From positions 1-44,747 of the forward strand of contig JAJZCF010000005.1 of NCBI GenBank assembly GCA_021846265.1: a stretch of 44,747 nucleotides of DNA, read 5' to 3'. Position 1 is the stretch's first letter, and each line of letters begins with the position of its first letter. This DNA comes from Actinomycetes bacterium (GTDB taxonomy: Bacteria; Actinomycetota; Acidimicrobiia; Acidimicrobiales; Acidimicrobiaceae). Positions 18,801 to 26,727 of the stretch are shown here, one piece after another. The position numbers and the translations under genes were made by a program. The notes beneath the pieces are model-generated. The model saw nothing but the letters and a program-made list of their open reading frames with translations, was not told where the DNA came from and searched no databases.

Positions 18801-18809
18801 GTCAAACCA

Positions 18810-18830
18810 GCTAAATAAACATTGTTTAGC
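18810..18830 (+). terminator. hairpin GCTAAA...TTTAGC downstream of the ABC exporter
   Basis: 6 bp inverted repeat (18810-18815/18825-18830) immediately after the permease stop codon. Confidence 0.35.
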
Positions 18831-19104
18831 CTTTAAGGGGTCTCTCGACTGGCCCAGGCCTTCCCAAATACCTTCTACTGGTGGTCGCCAACCAAACTGA
18901 CCGCCTCAAAAAAGATAAGGCTGAAAGTATCAAGTCATCACCGGAGTGCCGCCAACTCTTACCATGACAACACCAAGTATTACTTGATCGTCTGACATAG
19001 CGCAACCTCAGTCCGAGCACAATGGCCACAACCTCAAAAGATAGCCTTTATAACAACTTATTGACGGCTTCGTGAAGGGCCGTCGTTGGTGCCCCACCCG
19101 CAGG

Positions 19105-19136
19105 GTCGGGAGCTAATACTGGCGGATGCTCCCGAC
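19105..19136. terminator. stem-loop with perfect 9 bp arms (GTCGGGAGC / GCTCCCGAC)
   Basis: Arms at 19105-19113 and 19128-19136, preceded by another IR GACGGC/GCCGTC (19063-19068/19079-19084). Confidence 0.4.
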
Positions 19137-19504
19137 AACCCCCTTGATAGCTAGGACGTCTTGTCGCACCGCCCAAGTCGGCAAAAAACTCTAAAGAGTG
19201 ACCGGTACAAATGTGGGTCGAGACGAGATAAGCGCTCGAGAACCGCAGCGACTAGCAGGATTACGCCAGTCCTGGTCCAGCTGAATCCAGCGCTCAATAA
19301 GTACCTAGGCAGGCCCGCTTTATTGCCAGTAGGGTTTCCGGCAAGAAATAGGCACTTACCCCCAGCCAAAGGAGCGGCCGCCATTCCCAGCCGCAAAAAA
19401 TCGTCAAGTGTAATGGGCTGAGAATCGAGTCCAAAACGGGTCGAGAAAACCGGCGAATAGGAAGTCACATGAGTGATCGCTATAGATCACTTTGTGGCAA
19501 CGGG

Positions 19505-19960
19505 TTAGCCGCCCGTGAGCTTATAGGAGTAGCTTCTGGACTGAAGCATGGTCACCGTAAGATTCGGATTCGAGGCGAGAGCACCTATAGAAGCGCAGCT
19601 TCCGCGAAATTCAACCTTCGAAATCTTTCCCGATGGACTATGAGAGATAACCAATGCCTCACACACTCGAACCCTTGCAGTTTGAGAGAGCTTCGCATTC
19701 GCGGTGGGAATAGTCGTCACGTGCTGCGAACCACTTCCCGAAGAATACCTCACAAGGGGCGCTGGTGAGTGGCTAGACGTTCCGCTCTGCCAAAGCAAGG
19801 CCAGCACCAACCCGATACCGAGAATCGAAGCATCAATTAAGGCTGCAATTACTCCTATGCGGTCTGATTTAGAAAACAGACCCTCTGATTCGTCGTAAAG
19901 ATACGATTCGTGCTCGCCCGTACTGTCCACTGAAGTCAAAGCAACCACACCCAATCCCAA
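19505..19960 (-). CDS. hypothetical single-pass membrane protein with exported C-terminal domain
   Basis: 151 aa ORF with one clear TM segment (IGVIAALIDASILGIGLVLALLW), then a Ser/Thr-rich linker and a small domain; no opposing stronger ORF. Confidence 0.4.
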   Translation of the reverse strand: MGLGVVALTSVDSTGEHESYLYDESEGLFSKSDRIGVIAALIDASILGIGLVLALLWQSGTSSHSPAPLVRYSSGSGSQHVTTIPTANAKLSQTARVRVCEALVISHSPSGKISKVEFRGSCASIGALASNPNLTVTMLQSRSYSYKLTGG

Positions 19961-20521
19961 ACATTGATCTACGCCGACCGCAACTACCCCACCACGAGAT
20001 TCGCCTTAGCAAAATCGGATTCAAAACACACGGGGGCGGCTTTCCGGCGCAGTTTTAACTGCCACTTGCTAGAAACGTATGAGCTCAAGCCAATATTTCT
20101 TAATAAGCTTTTCAATCAGGGGATTCGCTGTCCAAATCTCCTTATGCGGATGTTCAGGTGTGGACCCAAAGCCATATCAAGTGCAATTCAGGTCAAGTCG
20201 CAAATACAGATTGCGCCCGGCAAGGCCTTCGCTGAGCGCCTTTGTTTTTCAGCGGCAAGCGGCTTGGAGGTTAGGATCGTGCACCCCAACCGACGCGCCT
20301 TTCTGAAGCCCCTTCATCTCGAAATGGTCCTCCAATCACAAAAATGAACAAATTTGCCCCATCTACTTGGTGTTTCAGCAAACCTACAGCTATTTGGACG
20401 CCCCGATGGTGACCTATTTCTCTAGGTAAATACAGCACCAAAAGTGAATTATGTACTTAGTCAAATGAAATTAGACGAGCATAGCAACTAATCGAATATC
20501 ACTTACGGCGGAGGGCGAAGA

Positions 20522-21799
20522 ATGAGCACCGTGATTGTTATTGGAGCAGGAACCGCCGGTACGCTTGTTGCAAACCGACTAGCCAAACAGCTCTCTCCAA
20601 ACGACACAATTATCGCAATCGATCAGGACAATAGCCACCTATACCAACCCGGACTGCTATTTGTCCCATTCGGAAAAGCCAAGCCCTCAAAGCTGACACG
20701 GCCGAGAGCAGCACAGCTGTCACGGCGAGTGACCTATATTCAGGCTTCAGTTGAAAGCATCGACACGAAAGCTAATACGGTTTTTCTCAAGGATCGCTCT
20801 CCAATCCCCTACGACGTTGCGGTCATCGCATCGGGCTCCCGGGTCGTTACAGAGGAGACAGAGGGCCTCATCGGAGAGGGATGGCTAAAAGACGCCTTTA
20901 CGTTTTACACACTCGAAGGAGCAACCGCACTACGAGACAGACTTGCCAATTTTACTTCGGGCCGAATAGTCGTCAATGTCGTAGATATGCCGATCAAATG
21001 TCCCGTCGCTCCATTGGAGTTCTGTTTCTTAGTGGATGCTTTTTTTAGTGATCGCTCAACAAGAGACAAGGTAAAGATAACCTATGTCACTCCGTTGGAT
21101 GGCGCTTTCACCAAGCCCGTATGTTCATCGATACTTGGATCGATGCTTAATGATCGCAATGTAGAACTTATTACTGAGTTCAACACTGGAAGTGTCGATT
21201 ATGCAAGCAACACCCTCGTGTCGTACGACGGTCGGACGGTTCCTTTTGATATTGCGGTTTTAATTCCACCGCACGCTGGAGCGGAATTCATCTTTAAGTC
21301 ACCAGGCCTTGGCGACGAATTTGGTTTCATACCTACTGAGCCAAAATCGTTGGTATCTAAAGTGGCATCAAATATATTCGTTATTGGTGACGCCACTGAT
21401 ATCCCGGCATCAAAAGCCGGATCTGTCGCTCACTTCGAGGGTGAAGTGGTATGCAACAATGTTCTTCATTACTTAAAAAGCGAGCCTTTTGAGGAAACTT
21501 TTGATGGTCATGCGAACTGCTTTATCGAGTCTGGTCACAAAAAGGCAATGCTTATCGATTTCAACTATGAAACTGAGCCGCTGCCGGGCAAGTTTCCACT
21601 AAGAATCGGAGCTCCCCTATTGAAGGAATCAAGGATTAACCACCTTGGCAAGCTCGCATTTGCTTGGGTCTACTGGCATGTTTTGCTAAAAGGCAGAGAT
21701 ATCCCGTTGATTGGAAGTCAGATGCCGAAGTCAGGAAAACAATTTTCAACCAAACCGGTTCGGGAAGTAACGCCTACACAATCCCAGGAGAGCCATTAG
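20522..21799 (+). CDS. FAD-dependent sulfide:quinone oxidoreductase-like protein
   Basis: VIVIGAGTAGTLVANRLAKQL Rossmann motif, HLYQPGLLFVPFG, PIKCPVAPLEF cysteine motif, NIFVIGDATDIPASKAGSVAHFEG, GHANCFIESG second cysteine motif. Confidence 0.85.
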   Translation: MSTVIVIGAGTAGTLVANRLAKQLSPNDTIIAIDQDNSHLYQPGLLFVPFGKAKPSKLTRPRAAQLSRRVTYIQASVESIDTKANTVFLKDRSPIPYDVAVIASGSRVVTEETEGLIGEGWLKDAFTFYTLEGATALRDRLANFTSGRIVVNVVDMPIKCPVAPLEFCFLVDAFFSDRSTRDKVKITYVTPLDGAFTKPVCSSILGSMLNDRNVELITEFNTGSVDYASNTLVSYDGRTVPFDIAVLIPPHAGAEFIFKSPGLGDEFGFIPTEPKSLVSKVASNIFVIGDATDIPASKAGSVAHFEGEVVCNNVLHYLKSEPFEETFDGHANCFIESGHKKAMLIDFNYETEPLPGKFPLRIGAPLLKESRINHLGKLAFAWVYWHVLLKGRDIPLIGSQMPKSGKQFSTKPVREVTPTQSQESH

Positions 21800-21839
21800 A
21801 CGTTGCCGGAGGGCAACCGGTCAAAAAGGAGGATGAAAA

Positions 21840-22157
21840 ATGACAACCGCTAGTTACGTTGGCATTGAAGTTGAGCTCAATGACGAAGGGTTTTTCACCG
21901 ATCCCTCGGCATGGCGGGAAGAGATGGCCCCGATGATAGCAAAAGAGATGGGTATTGACGAACTAACTGACGAACATTGGCGGGTCATCAGATTCGTACG
22001 GGATCGATATCTTCAAACCGGTGGTGGCCCAAGCGTGAGAGTGCTGGGAAAGACCTCCGGGGTCGAGGTGAAGGATCTTTATCGACTATTCCCTAAAGGT
22101 CCAGCAAAGCAAGCGGCCAAAATTGCTGGTATCCCAAAGCCAGTCGGATGCATATGA
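21840..22157 (+). CDS. DsrC/TusE family sulfur carrier protein
   Basis: ELNDEGFFTDPSAWREEMAPMIAKEMGIDELTDEHWRVIRFVRDRY ... LYRLFPKGPAKQAAKIAGIPKPVGCI with penultimate Cys. Confidence 0.93.
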   Translation: MTTASYVGIEVELNDEGFFTDPSAWREEMAPMIAKEMGIDELTDEHWRVIRFVRDRYLQTGGGPSVRVLGKTSGVEVKDLYRLFPKGPAKQAAKIAGIPKPVGCI

Positions 22158-22197
22158 AAGGCAATAAAGCTTCATCAACATGCAAAAGGAGTCACAG

Positions 22198-22665
22198 ATG
22201 ACAGATTACATTCAAAAGATCTCGATAATCGTCTCCCAAGGATCCCTTGAGGGAATCTATCCCGCCCTGATCATGGCCAATGGGGCAAGATCGGAAGGAA
22301 TAGAAGCTAACCTATTTTTCACTTTTTTTGGACTAGACGCCATCAATAAAGACAGACAGGATCACATAAGACTGTCTAGTGTAGGAAATCCTGGTCTTCA
22401 CTTTCCAACCTGGTTAGGCGGTTTTCCCGGGATGTCCATGATCATGACACAGCACATGGAATCTAAAATGGAAAAGCTGGATATACCGCCAATACCCGAG
22501 TTTATTGAAATGATTTCCGATACCGGAGCTGGCCTGTACGCATGCAAGGCATCTGTTGACCTTTTTGGAATGTCGAAGGACGATTTCATTGATCAACTAG
22601 ATGGAATAATAACTGTGGGAGATTTCTATCAAATCGCTTCTGGCGGCCAGATGCTATTTACTTAG
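22198..22665 (+). CDS. DsrE2-like (DsrE/DsrF-like) sulfurtransferase protein
   Basis: ISIIVSQGSLEGIYPALIMANGARSEGIEANLFFTFFGLDAI..., single Cys in GLYACKASVDLFGM; AAAGGAG ribosome-binding site upstream of ATG 22198 (ORF track starts at 22180). Confidence 0.85.
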   Translation: MTDYIQKISIIVSQGSLEGIYPALIMANGARSEGIEANLFFTFFGLDAINKDRQDHIRLSSVGNPGLHFPTWLGGFPGMSMIMTQHMESKMEKLDIPPIPEFIEMISDTGAGLYACKASVDLFGMSKDDFIDQLDGIITVGDFYQIASGGQMLFT

Positions 22666-22700
22666 TTCGTCGGCGACCCAAAGTAGTCCGGCCCGATGGT

Positions 22701-22751
22701 CGGCCACGGTGGCACGAGTCCGCTCGTCCTCCCGGAAAATCACCGTGGCCG
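22701..22751. other. nested stem-loop (outer CGGCCACGGTG/CACCGTGGCCG, inner ACGAG/CTCGT)
   Basis: Perfect 11 bp inverted repeat 22701-22711/22741-22751, with inner stem 22714-22718/22723-22727. Confidence 0.6.
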
Positions 22752-22768
22752 GCTCAAAAACAGTAATG

Positions 22769-22809
22769 AAACCACTCAAGCAGTGCTAAATAAGCATCTT
22801 GAGTGGTTT
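22769..22809. terminator. long hairpin, perfect 12 bp arms AAACCACTCAAG / CTTGAGTGGTTT
   Basis: Arms 22769-22780 and 22798-22809; downstream of the sulfur gene cluster. Confidence 0.55.
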
Positions 22810-23168
22810 GTCGCCGTTTTGGCGCTAATCGAAATGCCTACAAGTTTTCATTACAATTTGTCTCCGCGGTGCGTAAGCCTAAGTTGGCCTCCGGGCCGCA
22901 TGGCCCGCTGGCGGAAAGGGTTACGCTGGAGCTGACATGCTTTGAGCGGCCCAAGCGGAGGTAGGCTGAACCGGTAATAGTCGCTTTCGAGTAACCTTGT
23001 CCTAGTCATGTGCCACGACAAGCTTCAAGCCCCTCTTTTGACTCTCAAGGAAACAAACTTGAAGTCGCGTGTGCCAGTACCACATTCAATTTCCCCTAAC
23101 TCAGACTTGCCTAATTTTGAATCGGGCAACGAAGTCTCGGCGAGGGCCAGGACTCAGAAGGTTTAGCG

Positions 23169-24749
23169 TTGATCGTACTAATCGGCTTCATGGGCGCAGG
23201 CAAAACCACTATTGGGTATCTGCTTGCCGAGAAGCTAGGCCTACCGTTCGTTGATATAGACATTCTTATTGAGAGAAGAGAACGCAGACCGGTAAGGGAG
23301 ATTTTTGACTCTCGTGGTGAGGAGCTGTTCCGTGAACTAGAGCACGACACCATCGTTGAGACACTTGAAGGTCCCCAAGCGGTCGTAGCCCTAGGAGGAG
23401 GTGCGGCGGAACACCCCGGGACTCGACTCGCCTTAGAGAAAGCATTAGTGGTTTACTTAGAGGTTGATTACGACGAGGCCGTGCTTCGAATAGGACACGA
23501 CAGCTATCGACCAATGATGGCGAATCCAAATATTCGCTCAATATATGAGCGACGTCTCCCGATCTACCGTCGAACCGCCACGCTAACCCTAAGGACCGAC
23601 GGTCGACGGCCTGAGGCAATCGTGATGGAGATAATTTCCAAAGTTACTACTCCAGCAACCGTGCCTTCGGGTACGCGAAGTGTGCTTGTAGCCCCGATGG
23701 GAGGGGCACACCAGGTGCATATTGGATCTGGCCTGTTGAACTTCACTTCAGATCTCATTCCTCAACTGCCACACTGCAAGAAGGCATTTATCATCCACGC
23801 GGTGCAGGACCACAAGGCGGCACTCCGGGTAAGCGAGAATTTCGAAGGCTCGGAGATCTCTGCAAAGTTGATAGTTATACCGAGCAACGAAGCTGCCAAA
23901 TCGATCGAGGTCTTTCAGATGGTATCCGAAGAGCTCGCTGAGGCGTCGACTCACAGGGACGATCTTATAATCGGCCTCGGGGGCGAACCAACCTGCTACC
24001 TGGCGGGCTTTGTTTCAGCCACATATAACCGGGGTATGCACCTCGCCCTCATTCCCACCACTCTTTTAGGTCAGGTAGACTCGGCAATTGGCGGCAAAAA
24101 TGGCGTCAACCTTCCCCAAGGCCAAAATATGGTGGGTACCATTCACCAACCGGTTTCCGTTATTACCGACATTTCGGACGTAGTATTACGCAGCGATTAC
24201 GAATTTGAAACGGGGTTGGCAGAGATGATAAAACACGCGCTTATTGCCGATCGCGAACTGCTCGACCTTCTCCGAAGTCATCCCAAAGAGATCATGGCTC
24301 GTCAGTCGGACTTCCTCGGAGAGGCAATATTTTTATCTACTTCTATCAAGGCCGCCATCGTTACCGCTGATGAGCGAGAGCAGGGTGAAAGGATCCACCT
24401 AAATTATGGGCACACCTTTGGGCACGCCTTTGAGCAGCTTTTGCCGCCAAACCCAGATAGGCACGGGTTTGCAATTTCGCTAGGAATGATGGCCGCCGCA
24501 TACCTCGCGAGGCTGCAAAATCGGATATCTGATGAAGAAGTGAGAATCCACAAAGAGACACTTACCCTCTACGGCCTGCCGACGACCGCACACTTCACGC
24601 TTGACCAACTCAACCAGGTATGGCTCAAAAATAAGAAGTTCAGGTCAGGAGTTCGATTCATAGTTCTCGATGGAATTGGAACACCAGTTGGACCAGTGGA
24701 AGCTGACGAAACTACCCTAAGTCGAGTTTTGGCTGACCTTGCAGGCTAA
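23169..24749 (+). CDS. aroKB: bifunctional shikimate kinase / 3-dehydroquinate synthase
   Basis: N-terminal VLIGFMGAGKTTIGYLLAEKLGLPFVDIDILIE (AroK Walker A) and LGGGAAEHP; C-terminal IGLGGEPTCYLAGFVSATYNRGMHLALIPTTLLGQVDSAIGGKNGVNLPQGQNMVGTIHQP and LNYGHTFGHAFE (AroB). TTG start. Confidence 0.95.
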   Translation: MIVLIGFMGAGKTTIGYLLAEKLGLPFVDIDILIERRERRPVREIFDSRGEELFRELEHDTIVETLEGPQAVVALGGGAAEHPGTRLALEKALVVYLEVDYDEAVLRIGHDSYRPMMANPNIRSIYERRLPIYRRTATLTLRTDGRRPEAIVMEIISKVTTPATVPSGTRSVLVAPMGGAHQVHIGSGLLNFTSDLIPQLPHCKKAFIIHAVQDHKAALRVSENFEGSEISAKLIVIPSNEAAKSIEVFQMVSEELAEASTHRDDLIIGLGGEPTCYLAGFVSATYNRGMHLALIPTTLLGQVDSAIGGKNGVNLPQGQNMVGTIHQPVSVITDISDVVLRSDYEFETGLAEMIKHALIADRELLDLLRSHPKEIMARQSDFLGEAIFLSTSIKAAIVTADEREQGERIHLNYGHTFGHAFEQLLPPNPDRHGFAISLGMMAAAYLARLQNRISDEEVRIHKETLTLYGLPTTAHFTLDQLNQVWLKNKKFRSGVRFIVLDGIGTPVGPVEADETTLSRVLADLAG

Positions 24750-24960
24750 TTTGCACAAGATTTTTCGCAAATGCAAAGTACCAATTTACTGCCATATTTA
24801 AAATAACGACCCGGTGATGTCCTCCGCACCCATGCGGAATAATCCTCCAAGCCGCACATGCCGTTTTGATGGATAGGCGACTCATCCGCCAGCGATGGCT
24901 CTTTCTTGTTAGATCCGGCCAGCTCCTTAGCATCAGCCTGTTGCATGGGTAGTAGAGCCG

Positions 24961-24983
24961 ATGGAGCTAAAAACTCCATTTTG
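24961..24983 (+). terminator. weak terminator-like hairpin ATGGAG-CTAAAAA-CTCCAT-TTTG
   Basis: 6 bp stem followed by a short T run; about 210 bp after the aroKB stop. Confidence 0.3.
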
Positions 24984-25850
24984 ATTGCGATTCTCCGATA
25001 TCCGCCGGAGTTACCAACTGAGGCCGCTTGGCCCTTGCGATGCACCCATCCCCCCATGATTGTGCTCACCACATCGCTGAGCCGTACAAACAGAGTTGAT
25101 TACAGTAGCTTCAAGCTATTCGGCCCAGATCTGTCTCGAAAGATCATGCTCCGCTCGCTAGCGGGCAAACCTCCGCACAAAGAGACAAACACAGAAGCTA
25201 ATGAGTACCTTGGTCAGGTCTCGCACCAGGTCCCTATCCTTTGGGATAGTGGTCAACTTCAGCGTCGCCAACAACAACGACCCTGCGACCCTTCACAAAG
25301 AGTACGGTTTCTAGTTGCTCGACACACAGGCTAACCAGAGGGTCTTAGTGTTCGACGACGATCACTGTTGTCGTGGCATCAGCAATCGGGAGAGCTTGCG
25401 CCGCCGACCGTTCATTCCCGATCCTACTTCGCTCACCACATCCGAGACAACCACGGCCTGCTAGGTGGTCCACTCGATCAAGGCGACAACTTGGCGGTCG
25501 AAGTCGGATCGCTGATTGTGGGGTGGCACGCAGCCATAGACAACCTCTTGAGCGCCTCCCGTAGCGCTCGCCCTCGGTACCCCCGCCAGAAATGTTCCTG
25601 AAGGCGGGCGAATGGCAGGGACGGAGAGTTATTCGTCCTTAAAGCAATTCTGTGCCGTCTGTAATGAATGCCCTCTTGATCTACTTCTTCGGACGACTTT
25701 ATTCTCCTATACCAGCACGACTTTCCCCTTGGGATCAGTGATCTACCAGGAAGCAGCTGGCAAGCCCTCATAGCTCTATTGGCATTACGCTGACCTCTGG
25801 CGCGTTGGCCGCCAGTGTTCGCCTTGGCGGAGGTCTTCGTCCTCGATTAT

Positions 25851-26669
25851 TCAGGGCTTTGGGTTCGGCCCGACATAGCTTGGAAGTATCGACTTGGGCA
25901 TCGGCCCTTTGATCCTGGAGTTCGACTGCATCTCTTCCCAAGCGTGTGCTACCAATCCGACACTTCTAGCTAGCACAAAAAGTCCCCTGGCCAGCGGGGC
26001 TGAGAATCCAAGCTCTGCATAAACTATCGCCGTCGCTCCGTCAATATTCATCGGGACAGGACGAGCACGGCCTTCGCTTAGGAGGCGCTCTATCGCCAGC
26101 CCGGCCTCAAGATATTTTCCCGAAATAGCTCCGGATGCCACCGCTTCATTCAGCATTTCGATCATCGGATCCCTCCTCGGGTCCCTCGGATGAAATCGAT
26201 GACCAAAACCGGGTAGGTACTTCGTCTTCGCACGCCAGCGATCGGTAACCGTCTTGGCGGCTTCGCTGAGCGATCCACACGTAGCTCGCTCTTTTTCCGT
26301 CTCATACAAAAGCTCAACGCATTGTTGACCCGCTCCGCCATGGGTATCTCCTAAAAGATTTACCCCAGTGGCAACCGCATTATTCAACCCCACTCCACAA
26401 GTAGCCGCCATCCGCGCCGCCGCTATCGATGGAGCCTGTGGTCCGTGATCAACCGATGCAACAAGGGCTGCATTAAGTAACCTGCCCTCAATGTCGCTAG
26501 GTCTTCTTTGAGCCAACATCAGTCCGATTACCGAAACAAAGTCCCAGTCACTCATGAGTTCTTGGATATCATGGCCCCTCAAACGAATAGATCCAGGCGA
26601 GATATCCGAAATCTCCGTAGCCCACCAGGATGCCATCTCCTGTTTGATCTCCTGCACGGTTTCGCTCAT
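25851..26669 (-). CDS. citrate synthase-family protein, citryl-CoA lyase-like
   Basis: 272 aa; GVNLLGDTHGGAGQQ, LPGFGHRFHPRDPRRDPM, MNIDGATAIVYAELGF conserved in citrate synthase folds; shorter than full citrate synthases. Confidence 0.82.
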   Translation of the reverse strand: MSETVQEIKQEMASWWATEISDISPGSIRLRGHDIQELMSDWDFVSVIGLMLAQRRPSDIEGRLLNAALVASVDHGPQAPSIAAARMAATCGVGLNNAVATGVNLLGDTHGGAGQQCVELLYETEKERATCGSLSEAAKTVTDRWRAKTKYLPGFGHRFHPRDPRRDPMIEMLNEAVASGAISGKYLEAGLAIERLLSEGRARPVPMNIDGATAIVYAELGFSAPLARGLFVLARSVGLVAHAWEEMQSNSRIKGPMPKSILPSYVGPNPKP

Positions 26670-26727
26670 TCAAAACTCTCCCTTATGAGCCATTGTGGCC
26701 CCATAGTATTGACCTATTCTGCTCCAG

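Noticed and set aside
19151-19468. 105 aa minus-strand ORF with some hydrophobic character
   Set aside because: No family recognised and overlaps a similarly weak plus-strand ORF; insufficient support.
22840-22990. Known riboswitch, RNase P RNA, SRP RNA or tmRNA in the structured intergenic segment
   Set aside because: None of the core consensus strings I know (e.g. GAGGAAAGTCC, GGTCAGGTCCGGAAGG, B12 box) were present on either strand; left as an unassigned structured candidate.
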